Source: Candidatus Methylumidiphilus alinenensis (GTDB lineage: Bacteria; Pseudomonadota; Gammaproteobacteria; Methylococcales; Methylococcaceae). Taken from it: a stretch of DNA of 64,000 bases. Within the stretch, counting starts at the first letter, position 1. Each line of letters begins with the position of its first letter. Below the pieces are notes generated by a model that saw nothing but the letters and a program-made list of their open reading frames with translations, was not told the DNA's origin and searched no databases. The stretch spans positions 32,164-96,163 of the forward strand of contig QJPH01000321.1 of NCBI GenBank assembly GCA_003242955.1, in the 5' to 3' direction. A program made the translations under genes and the position numbers. This document shows positions 12,501 to 19,831 of this stretch, in pieces.

Positions 12501-15500
12501 CGTCCGCCCGCTGGGCTTCAATCTTCCGCGCATAAGCCATCATGTTCATGCTCAAGGGGCGATAAGCTGCGACCTCTTCAACCATAAACGGCAGTTGCGG
12601 CGACGATTTGTCGTCCCTCAGCGCGAGTGCCGTCTGTAGGGCTGCGTCCATCAGTGCAGGGTGCAGCCGATACTGGCCAAAATCTTCGCTTAGGCGGTCA
12701 GGCACACGCAAAAAGGCAAGTGCTTCGTGGCTGTTTTTCTGCAAGCGGGTGATGCACTGGAAGGCGGGGCCATACTGTATCCCGGAAGCGAGGAACTCGG
12801 CATATAAGGTTTGAGGCTCCACTGTTTCCTGGCAACGCGATTGAATGTCCTGCAATGGCAGACGGTCAGGGGAAGCGTTTTCCAGTGCGGCAAGCTGGCC
12901 GTAGGCGTGCGTTTTGGGTGTCGCGCCGTTGGCGGAACTTTGCACTTGGAAAGCAATGCCGTCGGCTTGCTTGGCAAGCAGCACTTGGATTTTGGCTTCC
13001 GATGCCGACATTGCCAAGGCTTCCTGCCAAACCATGTCATTAATTTTGAGCGGTTCCGGGTGGATTTGTGCGGCCGCTGCCCAAGCAATTTCCAAGTAGG
13101 CCGCCCCTGGCAGCACAAGCTGCCCATTCACCTGATGGTCTTTGACCACCCAGTGCGCTTGGGACAGTGTCTTCTGGAAGGCCATACCTTGATCGAGCGC
13201 GAAGCTCCGCACGAAGTCCACGCTATCCAGCAACGGATGCAGATCCGTGCGAATGCCGCCTAGCCGGACCGCACTAGGTGGATTGTTTTGCGGCAGCCAG
13301 TACCGCTGCCTGGCGTAAGGGTAATCAGGCAGGGAAATTCGGCGCGGGGCGGCGGGGCTGTCCAGTCCTGGATACAAGCCGTGCCATTCTACATCAACGC
13401 CCTGAACCCACAATTGGGCCAGACTAGCCAGTTGTCTTTTCTCAAGCAGTACTTTTAGATAGGCAGTGCCTGCCTCCCCTTCCAAGGGCAACATCTGGCT
13501 CTTTTTGGCTGCTTCCGTGTTGCCTTGGAAACAATCGACATCCTGGGGTTTGGCATCGGCCAATACTTGTTCCAGCGCGTACACCAGTTCACGCATATCC
13601 GACACCACCAAGGCCAGCCGCTCCTCCATCGCTTCCCTGCCCACTTGCAGGGTGTAGGCGATATTATGAAGGTTTATCCGTCCCAGGCGCAGAGGCAGGA
13701 AATCTAGGAATTTCCTCACATAAGCCAGCAGCCTGTCGCGGTTTTTAGCGGAGAGCACAATCAGGCATGCACCCGACTCGGGCTGTGCGGACGCTACGGG
13801 CGGAACATATTCTTCCAAAATGACATGGGCATTAGAACCGCCGACGCCAAATGAGCTGACCCCCGCCCTGCGGGGGTATTCTGCCTTCCATTCAGCCACC
13901 TGCTGTTGCACGTAAAACGGTGTCTTGGCAAACGGGATCTTGGCATTCGCCGGCGTGGCGTTAAGCGAAGGCACCAACGTTCGGTGCCTCATTTGCAACA
14001 GCACTTTAAGCAAGCCAGAAATGCCTGCGGCGGCGATCAAATGGCCTAGGTTGGATTTCACCGAACCAATCGCGCAAAACTGGTTGGCGTCCGTATGCTG
14101 GCGAAATGCCTGCGTCAAGCCTTCGATTTCGATAGGATCGCCTAAGGTCGTCCCTGTGCCGTGGGTTTCGACATAGCTGATTGTACGGGGGGAAACGCCC
14201 GCTTGCTCAATGGCTTTCGACACCAGACGGGCTTGCGCGCGCGGACTGGGAACGGTATAGCCGCCTGTTCTTCCGCCGCTATTGACAGCAGTGCCGCGAA
14301 TCAGAGCATAAATGGGGTCGCGGTCTTTAATAGCCTGCGTCAAAGGTTTCAGCACGATGGCGGCCACGCCCTCCCCATCCACGAAGCCGCCCTTCCCCTC
14401 GCCAAAGGGGTGGCAGTAGTTTTCAGTAGAGAGCATGTTTTTCTGGCAAAACTGGACAACCCGATGAGGATGCAAGGTCAGGCTGACACCACCGACTATG
14501 GCCATTTCGCATTCTTTCTGCCGCAAGCTTTGCACGGCGAGATGGACACAACTCAGCGACGACGAACAGGCGCTGTCCACACTCATGCTCGGCCCCTGGA
14601 AATCGCAAAAGTATGAAACGCGGTTGGCGATGTCATACAAGTCGGTGTCCGGGCAGTGCGGACTGTCCGCTTGCGACTGCCGCACATCCCACAAGCCATA
14701 GGTATTGGTTGTTGCGCCAACGAAAACCCCCGTGTTTTTGGGCAGGCTGGCCCTGGTATAGCCAGCGTCTTCGATGCTGCTCCAAGCGGCTTGCAAAAAA
14801 ATGCGTTGCTGCGGATCCATCAATTGCGCCTGCTTCGGCGTAACGTTGAAAAAAAGCGGATCGAACTCGTCGAAACCCTCCAAAAAGCCTCCCCACTGGG
14901 TGTAGCTTTTGCCCTTTTGTTTTTCTGGGTCGAAGTAATCCTTGTAGTCCCATCTTTCCGGCGGCACCTGGCTAATGCAGTTATTACCCTGCTTCAGGTT
15001 TTCCCAAAGCGCATCAAGATTGGGCGACTGTGGAAAGCGACCGCTAAAGCCAATGATGGCGATAGGCTCGAAGCTTGCAGTTTCGGCGCTGCCTGCATCG
15101 TGCTTGCTAGCACTGGCCACCCATGCCAACTCTGCGGCGGACGCTGGAAGCGGAGGCTTTACCTCCGGAGGATTGCTCTCGACAGTTTCCAGCAAGGGCA
15201 GACCCAACACTTCGCTGAGTTTGCTTTCATGGTTTTTGACGAAATACCCCAACAGTTGTCTGATGCTGGTGTATTCAAACAAGATCGTACTGGGCAGTTC
15301 GGGGAAAACCTTCGCCAGCCTTTCGACAATATCTTGATTGATCAGCGAGTCAACGCCTATGCTTTGGAATCTTGCGTCATCGCCCATATTCCCGCCGGGC
15401 TGCCCTAGGGCTTCGGCGAAAACCGCCTTGAAATATTGCAAAGCTGTGGGCAGCAGCAAAGTCGTGTCGTGACGAGCTTGACGGGGCTTGGTTTCCAGCG

Positions 15501-18500
15501 AATCTTGTTTATGCGCAGAAAGTGACAGGAAATCGCGTCGGACTCGACGGAAATAGATGGTATCGACCGCCAAAATCTGCTTTCCCTGCATATCATAGGC
15601 GTTAAAGCTTAAGCGAATGTCACTCTCTGCGGTTATATGGACATCCGCCTTTTCGATGACGGCATAACAATCTCCGGTCACATCGGAAAGCAAAGTCAGG
15701 CGCTTGATGCTAATGGGGACATACAGAAAGCGGTTCTGCAATAAGTCGCCCAGCACGTGCCCTGCGTAAAACACCCCTTGGAACATGCAGTCCAATATGA
15801 ACGGATCCAATCCCGTCTGTTCGGCTTCGCAAGTAGGTTTTGCGTGAATGCGAATCAGGAAGGCGTTTTCGGTTTGCTCGATTTTTTTGATCAGCCTCAT
15901 GCCGGGACCGTACTGATATCCCCACTGCCAAAAAAGAGCATAGACAGCCTCTTCGCCTATCGTGTGGTCTATCGTACTAGCGACCGGCTCATACCGGGAA
16001 GGCTCGATTGAAGCGGACTGAACGGCTCGCCCCTTTGCCAACACCTTCTCTTTGGCGTCACCGCCACGGTTCTCGACAAGCTTGAAGTCGCCCCCATCGC
16101 CAATCTCAACGGCTAAACTGACAGCTTTTTCAATGATGCCGGGATTTGGGAAATAAACATCATCTAAACGGTTCACCGCTTGGGAAAGTTTGGTTTTAGC
16201 CGCTTGCAGAGCCAACGCCAGACGCAAAGGGCTAGGTGTAATGCATTGCCCTTCGACGACAGTGTCACGAATAACGGCATCTTCCAAGGGAGACAACTGG
16301 CGTGTAAATCGATTAAGGTTTTGTTGATCCCGAATTAGCATATTATGCCTGACTACGTCGTTCTGTTTCGGTAACCAGTAGGCAGTACCGGAAAATTCAT
16401 AACTGGGCAAAGAGACTCTGTGAAATGGCTTGGACAGAAAATAATGGCTCCAATCGATGTCCACACCTGCTTGCCACAGGGCCAGGCAAGCCTCCGCCAA
16501 GGGGATGGGCCTGTCTATCCGTATGGCAGGGGAAAGCGCGTTCGCTTGGTCAGTTGCCCCAAACTGCAAACAGGCGCGTCCTTCAGTCGGAGGCCGGACA
16601 GATGGGTTTTGCCGGAACTTCGCCAACCATGCGGGGAAGTCCGCCAAAGCGGCAGGCAGTGTATTCTGCTGATATAGCAGAGGAAAATCCTGCCGGTGCA
16701 AGTTGCCCAAAATCCTGCCGTTCAGATCGTCAACTACGCGGGAAAGGCCCGACACGTCACCAAAAACAAGATCGGCAATGGCTCCGTTATCAATATCCAC
16801 GCTGGCAAGCAAATGGGCAAGCTCCCGCAAACAAGGATCTTCGATCCTGCCTTTAGGAGCAAGACCCCATTTGCGATACAATTTTAATAGAGAGCTTTGA
16901 ATAATAAGGGTTCCTAGGATTTTTTCAGGCCAAGAAAGCGCTTGTTGGGACAGCAGCTTTTCAATGTTCAAGCCCTTGGCTTGTAGATGGGGCATCCAAT
17001 CATTCAAGTAGCTTTTAAACGTATGCTGGCTTTTTTCCAAGGTCCGCGCATTTTCCAGATAATCCGTCCAGTCATCCGTGGCAATGTCCACGTTTTCAAG
17101 CAAATCAATGAAATAGGCTTGTTGAAAACGCACAGGGTTAAGAATCTGCCCATCCACTGCATCATAAAATGGAAGGACAGGCGACGAGAGCTTGATTTGT
17201 TCCAAGGATATTTTGCCATGTAAAACGGCAAGCACATCAACCGGAGAAAGCATGCCGGACAGGGCCAAGCTCTGCCAGACGCCTAAGCCACTGCCGGCAA
17301 TTAGGGCAGGAGCAAACCCCCAATCCATCAAGCCAGATAAATACAGGTAGTTAACCATAAATGTCTGCGCCGCTTGCGTTGCCTCTGTCCAACTCACTTG
17401 CAGACGCGGCCTTTCATGCTTAAACCAAGGCGAGGATGCCATGGCGCACTTCAATTGATTGTATTTTTCCCGCATTAGGGATGTCTGCCGGAAAAAGGGT
17501 TTGATCTCGTTTAACCCGCTCCAAGCGGAATCGCCTATGTGGAGCAGCCAATCAGCATGGGAAGGGCGTGAAACGTGTTTGAGGGTATCGATCTGTGCTG
17601 TTAAATCTTCATGGTTTTTGGTAAGGCAAGCCCAGCGGTACTCATGATGTTCCCGTCCCGTCCCCAGTGAGCCACAATAATCGAGCACGGGTATTTTGCG
17701 AAAATCATCCTGCCAGTCGGGTGCCAGCCATTTGTCCCGCAACGCTAACAGCGAATGTTCGGTCTTTGCCGACAGCAGGAAAGGAAAACTGCCGACCAAA
17801 GATCGCCGAGATTCAGTCTCAGGGGGAGACTCCAGGATAATGTGGGATATCGTGCCACCAAACCCAAACGAACTGATCCCTGCGCGCAAGCGTCCCCCAT
17901 CGGCATCGGACTTCCATTCCTCGCATTTCAAGGACAGCTTGAATGGTGAATTTTCAAGGAAAAGTAGAGGGTTGGGGCGGACCACATTGAGCGTTGGCGG
18001 TATCTGCCGATGCCGCATCATCAGCAAAACCTTTATTACGCTGGCGACCCCTGCGGCGGCTTCCAGATGCCCGATATTGCTTTTGACCGAACCGAGGCAG
18101 CAAAAATTTTTTTTAGACGTGTGCGCTTCGAATGCCCGAGAAAGTGCAGCCACCTCAATGGGGTCGCCCAAGGAGGTTCCAGTCCCGTGGGCTTCAACGT
18201 AGGAAATAGTCTCAGGATTGACACAATTCTCTATTAGAATTTCTTCAATGAGATGTTGTTGGGACTGGATGCTGGGCGAAGTGATGGACAAGGTATTGCC
18301 TGCATGGTGGACAGCCGATCCTAGCACGATGCCGTAAATATGGTTTCTCTCCTGAAGAGCGTTTTCCAACCTTTGCAGCAGGACCACACCTACGCCTTCG
18401 CCTGGCACATAACCGTTTGCGTCCGAGTCGAAAGTTTTGCATTGTCCATCTGGGCTAAGCATCCGGGCTTTAGAAAAAGCAATGTATTTCCAAGGGTGCA

Positions 18501-19125
18501 GGTCCAGGCTGACACCGCCCGCTATGGCGTAGTCGGCTTCGCCTGACAGCAGAGAAAGCTTGGCTTGGTGCATGGCTACCAAAGATGAACCGCAGGCTGC
18601 ATCAATTGAAAAGCTAGGGCCTCGAAAATTGAAGAGGTGAGACAGGCGATTCGCCAGAATGCATTCGTAATTGCCTAGGCAGGCATAGCCATCGGTTACA
18701 ACATCTTTTGCGGTGGACTCAATTAGATAGTCCACCGCCATGACACCGATGTAGACACCGGTTTTTTTTTGCCTAAGCGTTGCCAGCGGGATGGCTGAAT
18801 CTTCAATGCAGTGCAGGGTTTCCTGCAAAAGAAGGCGCTGCTGCGGATCCATGCATTTGCTTTCCTTGGCTGATACCCCGAAAAACTCGGCATCAAAACG
18901 GTCAATATCGTCCAACAGGCCGCACCATTTACTTGCGCTCTTGTTGCTCGCTTTGAATTCGGCAGAGTAAACAGCCTCATCCCAACGGGATGAGGGTATC
19001 TCGCGAATGCTATTTTTGCCGTCTTTGAGGTTTTTCCAGAATTCTGAATAATGGTTTGCTTGCGGAAACCGGCAAGCCATGCCGACAATAGCGATGGCAT
19101 TATTTTTTATATCATTACTACGCAT
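538..19125 (-). CDS. Large trans-AT polyketide synthase, four KS modules ending in an OX monooxygenase domain
   Basis: A 6195-residue assembly-line enzyme. Domain order with key residues: KS1 (about 10-435, C178); degenerate AT-like region with GSGLG at 611-615; DH-like region with T955 in place of the catalytic His and D1112 kept; ACP1 (S1260). KS2 (C1520); DH (H1997, D2160); KR (GGLGGVG near 2465, Y2607); C-methyltransferase (EIGAGTGG from 2887); ACP2 (S3163). Extra DH-like domain (H3268, D3434); KS3 (C3710); DH (H4179, D4340); KR (Y4809); ACP3 (S4962). KS4 (C5210); OX (5655-6195). All four KSs keep Cys, HGTGT and the later His motif. No functional cis-AT exists, so malonyl units must come from the TE-AT protein encoded at 19832. 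Both KRs carry VLRD, whose Asp suggests B-type D-hydroxy products. The start is ATG at 19125 with a poor Shine-Dalgarno. The product is not recognised. Confidence 0.95.
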   Translation of the reverse strand: MRSNDIKNNAIAIVGMACRFPQANHYSEFWKNLKDGKNSIREIPSSRWDEAVYSAEFKASNKSASKWCGLLDDIDRFDAEFFGVSAKESKCMDPQQRLLLQETLHCIEDSAIPLATLRQKKTGVYIGVMAVDYLIESTAKDVVTDGYACLGNYECILANRLSHLFNFRGPSFSIDAACGSSLVAMHQAKLSLLSGEADYAIAGGVSLDLHPWKYIAFSKARMLSPDGQCKTFDSDANGYVPGEGVGVVLLQRLENALQERNHIYGIVLGSAVHHAGNTLSITSPSIQSQQHLIEEILIENCVNPETISYVEAHGTGTSLGDPIEVAALSRAFEAHTSKKNFCCLGSVKSNIGHLEAAAGVASVIKVLLMMRHRQIPPTLNVVRPNPLLFLENSPFKLSLKCEEWKSDADGGRLRAGISSFGFGGTISHIILESPPETESRRSLVGSFPFLLSAKTEHSLLALRDKWLAPDWQDDFRKIPVLDYCGSLGTGREHHEYRWACLTKNHEDLTAQIDTLKHVSRPSHADWLLHIGDSAWSGLNEIKPFFRQTSLMREKYNQLKCAMASSPWFKHERPRLQVSWTEATQAAQTFMVNYLYLSGLMDWGFAPALIAGSGLGVWQSLALSGMLSPVDVLAVLHGKISLEQIKLSSPVLPFYDAVDGQILNPVRFQQAYFIDLLENVDIATDDWTDYLENARTLEKSQHTFKSYLNDWMPHLQAKGLNIEKLLSQQALSWPEKILGTLIIQSSLLKLYRKWGLAPKGRIEDPCLRELAHLLASVDIDNGAIADLVFGDVSGLSRVVDDLNGRILGNLHRQDFPLLYQQNTLPAALADFPAWLAKFRQNPSVRPPTEGRACLQFGATDQANALSPAIRIDRPIPLAEACLALWQAGVDIDWSHYFLSKPFHRVSLPSYEFSGTAYWLPKQNDVVRHNMLIRDQQNLNRFTRQLSPLEDAVIRDTVVEGQCITPSPLRLALALQAAKTKLSQAVNRLDDVYFPNPGIIEKAVSLAVEIGDGGDFKLVENRGGDAKEKVLAKGRAVQSASIEPSRYEPVASTIDHTIGEEAVYALFWQWGYQYGPGMRLIKKIEQTENAFLIRIHAKPTCEAEQTGLDPFILDCMFQGVFYAGHVLGDLLQNRFLYVPISIKRLTLLSDVTGDCYAVIEKADVHITAESDIRLSFNAYDMQGKQILAVDTIYFRRVRRDFLSLSAHKQDSLETKPRQARHDTTLLLPTALQYFKAVFAEALGQPGGNMGDDARFQSIGVDSLINQDIVERLAKVFPELPSTILFEYTSIRQLLGYFVKNHESKLSEVLGLPLLETVESNPPEVKPPLPASAAELAWVASASKHDAGSAETASFEPIAIIGFSGRFPQSPNLDALWENLKQGNNCISQVPPERWDYKDYFDPEKQKGKSYTQWGGFLEGFDEFDPLFFNVTPKQAQLMDPQQRIFLQAAWSSIEDAGYTRASLPKNTGVFVGATTNTYGLWDVRQSQADSPHCPDTDLYDIANRVSYFCDFQGPSMSVDSACSSSLSCVHLAVQSLRQKECEMAIVGGVSLTLHPHRVVQFCQKNMLSTENYCHPFGEGKGGFVDGEGVAAIVLKPLTQAIKDRDPIYALIRGTAVNSGGRTGGYTVPSPRAQARLVSKAIEQAGVSPRTISYVETHGTGTTLGDPIEIEGLTQAFRQHTDANQFCAIGSVKSNLGHLIAAAGISGLLKVLLQMRHRTLVPSLNATPANAKIPFAKTPFYVQQQVAEWKAEYPRRAGVSSFGVGGSNAHVILEEYVPPVASAQPESGACLIVLSAKNRDRLLAYVRKFLDFLPLRLGRINLHNIAYTLQVGREAMEERLALVVSDMRELVYALEQVLADAKPQDVDCFQGNTEAAKKSQMLPLEGEAGTAYLKVLLEKRQLASLAQLWVQGVDVEWHGLYPGLDSPAAPRRISLPDYPYARQRYWLPQNNPPSAVRLGGIRTDLHPLLDSVDFVRSFALDQGMAFQKTLSQAHWVVKDHQVNGQLVLPGAAYLEIAWAAAAQIHPEPLKINDMVWQEALAMSASEAKIQVLLAKQADGIAFQVQSSANGATPKTHAYGQLAALENASPDRLPLQDIQSRCQETVEPQTLYAEFLASGIQYGPAFQCITRLQKNSHEALAFLRVPDRLSEDFGQYRLHPALMDAALQTALALRDDKSSPQLPFMVEEVAAYRPLSMNMMAYARKIEAQRADVYLLDETGQVCARFKNAIFQQAKDPLGDFFYVPHWVEEPPVQASQTIVDGLQQTILAFLPPPDDSDAALRVVEALRRHYAGCHIIPLREAEFDANAFPQIHRIYFLAGLLNHIPDQHDLRQLETIQTFSVHAMHRIVKTLARSVHAEAPLWFSVLTAQIHNVQADVEVFPWVAGLAGLTKTLIKEYPHWHINRLSMNPAELLRDETVLASMLAEPRHTGAEEVALHQGRRYVRQMDQARLAPVAQMPLRQRGVYLIAGGLGGVGQQLSEYLAEHIQARLILLGRTPLDSARQAQVTRIEQKGAEVLYVPTDLISWTQTQAAVAQGLARFGQIHGVFNSAIVLRDKALENMSADDFLTVYDTKMLGSVHLCLALEAQKLDFILFFSSILSIIGNPGQGNYVAGGTFQDAFSHYLNQCRDYPVQVVNWGYWGTVGIVASEDYQRRMGNQGMGSIQPGEGMEAIKRILAHRSEQAVAIKASRPLQEKMNVNPTKPQAGSDLASPALLENLTAVLNPPVQAEANLFRFQEGYRVLKQFAHQLLLASFQNMDILDAAKPGAVPPRFNRFYQAACRLLEGISRTAPLESADAQARQAQIALQYPEVRAYLHLLVHCVEHYPALFREEILPTQVMFPGSSMEKVEGIYKNTPVSDYFNALSAHTARTFVEVRKKMLKDGEKIRILEIGAGTGGTSASVLEAIRPYAGQLEYVYTDVSNFFIVHGKKHFAEHYPFMAFQLLDIAKNLTGQGLQAGSFDVVLATNVLHATPDIKTTLGNVHSLLKPHGWVILNEMTQAQDVLTLTFGLLDGWWLYEDGQCRIPDSPLLTPQTWQRLFKAAGFQQFETLGPAATGLDLAQHVMVAEKAGQAQQVIVRQPTATWQMLSESPASIEDAPANRPRPVRDAVAAQLAIPSPAAIAASAKDEELEQKLLDVVLGCVEAASGIRGQDIDEDKPFSEYGIDSITGIDLINELNKTLGISLSKTALFDYTTVAALAAHIAQGHGGGRPAQQAEAGTPAVFQALPGLASTIGPHCLHYGFAAQGNGVRGEEAFLNYRITVEGNNCIRDHVIYGQYIMPSDAYLEMLYIGTRRLFGSAVGLQVENFDIKFPMMTVPGVPLDCQLQLTPGVNGNRFAIQSRKANQPDAYKVSVDGHFRELAAPTSVNREFRQVWEQFDSAVSPTEIYTPDAILKVGPSYQTIQKIHIQGKTAVSQLKRSVEGEQLRHQFVLEPSIVDGLFATGLYFASFLSGNQKNFFIPVLIDRIQVFQELHGDLYYGLAKAATVKDEHIVLDLALIDAQGNEALAFQGFHLQKILAEDLKKNAQAQAESAASPDAGDKQMNIAIIGMAGRFPLADGVDEYWQNLVQGRNCVTEVPPDRWDIDEHYDPDPGKRDKTYSKWGGFLKDIDRFDSLFFQVSGKEAELADPQQRIFLEDCWHTLEDAGYSDVSLSGVKLGVYAGATKGDYQTRMHHEEGAAIEGFSFPGNEPSVMAARISYFLNLKGPSIAVNTACSSSLVAINLACQSLLAGESDMALAGGIHICTTPFFYKLTSKSGMLSPTGQCRAFDNDADGFVPGEASAAILLKPLGKALQDGDHIYGVIRGIGVNQDGKTNGMTAPSSVSQTELEISVYQNYGIAADSINYIETHGTGTKLGDPIEIEALTGAFRKFTQNKQFCPIGSVKTNIGHTAYAAGVSSVIKVLLSLKHRKIVPSLHCERLNEYVNFEDSPFYVNRQLQDWVVPDGGIRRAAISSFGISGTNCHLVIDEPPTQANSDREQPRPGFLVPVSAKTAAAFAQKCADLRHWLARDGQSARLANIAYTLQVGRSHFAYRAAFLVRDKHELTAYLGSASLNPKRQTASRDTKRQGQQLVLLIQENAGRPAGSAYLDQLQQLGELYEQGFTPDWHQLYAAGEGLRRLPLPTYPFERERFWIPQTAIDPPAPRTASEAFHPLLDKIHPGLSLVEGLTYEKTFKASDWLLQHHQVGGKGVLPGVAYLEMARAALALSVDQPFLLSRIVWAKPLVVERQTTVRIVLRQAHGPHYSFAVQGVEGDLHSSGEYVLSAPPVAPPMSDRVQVLCTAGLPQLGRQQLYAQLQSVGVHHGGALQCVQKIYLGQGEALAELALDAEWDSQCQPYKFSPALLDGCLQLGAAFILNQADGGGRVKGLLPHTVETVEYLALPTPKSYAHLEKLGPMRFNLSLLDARGQVCLRLREVFYQTQKDTLGNFFYVPRWLATPPAENEPVWQPGRTVLFISTGHETSVRLQESLVQAHIADSIWDIRLAAHTERRDERGWEADYSQPQAIARCLQAGGFPCPDIVYFMGGIQNYPPASLLDEQLRDSQQIGVLSLLRLVKALGQMQWLHNRVQLRVLTEGAHAIHAHEQTNPLVGSLFGLAKTIAKEYPQLQVSCVDFRKTEAMAPLAAQIQAEPFTDLGRETALRFGERFVLTLASLELPPAEQTVFRHQGVYLILGGAGGIGFAFSCYLAEQVQARIVWIGRSAADAGVRDKIGAVAARGGQALYLQADASDLGALRQAIALARNHFGRIHGVVHSALVLRDKSIANMDESLFLEALAPKVQGSVNLHKALDGEPLDFFLFFSSGESFTCYAGQSNYAAACTFKDAFARHLQNSVHYPVKVINWGYWGSVGVVSSAAYRQQLAARGVYSIDPEEGMEVIERFIASPLGQVVPIKASQAHLRDMGVQLYGQAEAFAPEAQPEAVEPVPEPDGANFAEKVEDFVKTIFAEALKIRKSRIDPQASFDVYGMDSLVIISVLQAFESHMGKLPVATLYQHNTIASLAAYFTEHHREALLATLGMACGGAVPAIASTTEQIAPTQPGISTEATNHDIAIIGISGKYPMAEDVEQFWQNLKQGKNCIREVPKERWDWQDYYSSDKYKVGAIYSKWGGFIDDVDMFDPLFFSISPNEARLMDPQERLFVETAWTALEDAGYTRQSLARQTVGVFVGAMHADYESLAGEQWSVGNTVTAHSSFWSLANRISYLFDFDGPSLAVDTACSSSLTALHLAYESFAHGECDLAIAGGVNLILHPKHYLRLSASTMMTQGNQCKSFGADADGFVGGEGVGAVLLKPLQQAEADGDHIYGIIKASSMNAGGKTSGYTVPNPNAQSKVIGRALRRSAIDPNTVNYVEAHGTGTAIGDPIEISALTQAYQSLGVQRRQQCAIGSVKSNIGHLESAAGLAGLTKVLLQMKHKTLLPSLHSASLNPHIAFADTPFYVQQTLTEWQPVTVSGKRHPRRAGLSSFGAGGTNHHVIVEEYPQPETVPAQGAALGPWVFPLSAKSCERLLVYAKRFLRFLQTLPVDPESLSHTLQQGREAMPERLALVFSTQAGLLDMLGQWIDGQEHGRPSHIKGVFQGTAQAEEQPLQPWAEAHGQAQVTAQAWVSGQMVDWQGLHINRSPNAAPLQRISLPTYPFQKERYWMPTVTAKPAMPTALFVDAPHPSKERSTAKLSVAVIGAGPAGLATAKCLIEDGHAPTVFEKTDRIGGIWCFRDGHQGGPYRSVRLQTSKFTSLFSDFPPPESMSIFPGVSELNQYLNDYAGHFQLRPHIQLETALESLAHDGGGWHLTLRKADGGLHTQSFDAVSICIGNFWQPKTVYYPGIEVFQGERLHSANYHSPEIFRGKRVLIIGNGVSGMDIAVDAAGEAAQVVMSLRSKKMIIPRMFGFTTNDGSISPVKRLIINRQRTEDILQEWRASIPQHMACLESADLLPTFPVKESVLLVSCDFPRVASEGKILFKPEVRAVSASQCEFQDGSREAIDIIVDCTGYEETSFPFLPPSIKADELYKHQFHPDHPRLCFIGRKHASLSVIPTMELEARWFSKVLSGACKLPGADAMREAIRNDRRKESKRGQLFPSIDSAQQNMWLAEQIGAFPSPVKDWGLYWRLINMPAIPTMYRLVGPNLWPEAERFLQALQQKLYINKNDPRIEAMKFALLTKLGRDNLDIMVKLGHILPSDKARALGEQSIEKERLELVRSTTKDELA
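541..2165 (-). other. OX domain: flavin-dependent (Baeyer-Villiger-type) monooxygenase fused to KS4
   Basis: Residues about 5655-6195 of the PKS form a class B flavoprotein monooxygenase. Visible are the FAD motif GAGPAGLA at G5669, the FMO/BVMO fingerprint FxGxxxHxxxY (F5817, G5819, H5823, Y5827) and the NADPH motif GNGVSGMD at G5842. In trans-AT PKSs such as those for oocydin and lobatamide, OX components of this family insert oxygen between the alpha carbon and the beta-keto carbon of an ACP-bound chain, giving an ester link. Here OX directly follows KS4 and its post-KS linker, and the ACP is on the next polypeptide. The reaction is inferred from the family; the motifs and layout are read from the sequence. 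It could instead be an N- or C-hydroxylase. Confidence 0.85.
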
Positions 19126-19159
19126 GGTTAAGCATACAGACTCTGCGATTTGAATGAAC

Positions 19160-19311
19160 CTACAGCGTTTTTAATGTCGATTGATTACTTTGTTTATCTT
19201 TGGCTGCAAGGGGTTGCCGCCCTACGACCCTTGTTACGCAGTAGGTCGGCAACCCTTTGCCGACACGGATGTACATTAAGTAAGTAACTAATAGATATAG
19301 AAAACGCTGTA
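19160..19311. repeat. Inverted-repeat element with internal hairpin (MITE-like)
   Basis: The outer ends are a perfect 11-bp inverted repeat, tacagcgtttt (19160-19170) against aaaacgctgta (19301-19311). Inside lies a second imperfect hairpin of about 17 bp (around 19207-19225 against 19240-19257) built on ggttgccg/cggcaacc. The segment is non-coding and sits just upstream of the PKS start. Nested terminal and internal inverted repeats suggest a small non-autonomous element or an intergenic structured repeat. No target duplication was recognised. Confidence 0.5.
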
Positions 19312-19320
19312 TGTTAAGTA

Positions 19321-19435
19321 ACTCATTGTAAGCGTTCACTCCCCCGCTTTATTCCTGGGAGCGCGGCCATCTTGGCCGCCCTCAGCGGACGAGACACCCT
19401 CGCTCCCAGGGGGAGTGAACGCTTACCACTCATTG
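19321..19435. mobile_element. Probable MITE with 18-bp terminal inverted repeats and 8-bp target duplication
   Basis: The arms at 19328-19345 and 19409-19426 are a perfect 18-bp inverted repeat. A further 10-bp inverted pair (cctgggagcg at 19354-19363, cgctcccagg at 19401-19410) lies inside. The pair is flanked by a direct repeat actcattg at 19321-19328 and 19428-19435, which looks like a target-site duplication (the first copy shares one base with the arm). The core of about 99 bp has no coding capacity. This fits a miniature inverted-repeat transposable element mobilised in trans. The transposase fragment 120 bp away is a possible but unproven relative. Confidence 0.65.
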
Positions 19436-19551
19436 GCGCTAAACGTTAAGAAAGCACTGTGTAAGGCTAGTTGGTTAACAAACCAAGCGTCTTCTCAGGG
19501 TATCAATCTGATTGAAGTCCGTCAAACATTTTCTGTTGGCATCCTCATCAC

Positions 19552-19712
19552 CTATTCCATCTGCGAGTCTTCCAACTCAAAACCCCGACCCTTGAAATCG
19601 GAGAACATTGGCTCAATCGCCCATCTCGCGCCGCCGTGGCGAGCAGCCTCGGATTCCTCAGCAAACGCATCAGCCACGGGGGCGCCACAAGGGCAGTACT
19701 TGCACAAATTCG
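19552..19712 (-). pseudogene. IS4-family transposase, C-terminal remnant
   Basis: On the minus strand a 53-codon open stretch, bounded upstream by an in-frame TAG, includes ARWAIEPMFSDFKGRGFELE and then a stop (TAG, 19554-19552). RW-IE-MF-DFK-RGF-LE is the conserved C-terminal block around the catalytic Glu of IS4-type DDE transposases. The rest of the transposase is absent, so the gene is dead. It marks past insertion between the PKS and the acyltransferase gene, and no clear IS ends remain around it. Confidence 0.6.
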
Positions 19713-19831
19713 TCTAGGATGCCAAACTGGCTGCCTTGGTCGGGGTCTGGTCGGGTCTGCATGAAGGCATCAGCTTAAAGGCGGCCCTCTGCCAGCGTCT
19801 CGTGGAAACCGCCCTCGCAATGACAGCCATA

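Noticed and set aside
19160..19435. CRISPR-like repeats
   Set aside because: The repeats are inverted and paired, not direct repeats with regular spacers, and no cas genes are nearby.
19415..19717. 100-codon plus-strand frame upstream of the TE-AT gene
   Set aside because: It is antisense to an IS4 transposase remnant and overlaps the MITE end; the protein has no similarity to anything I know.
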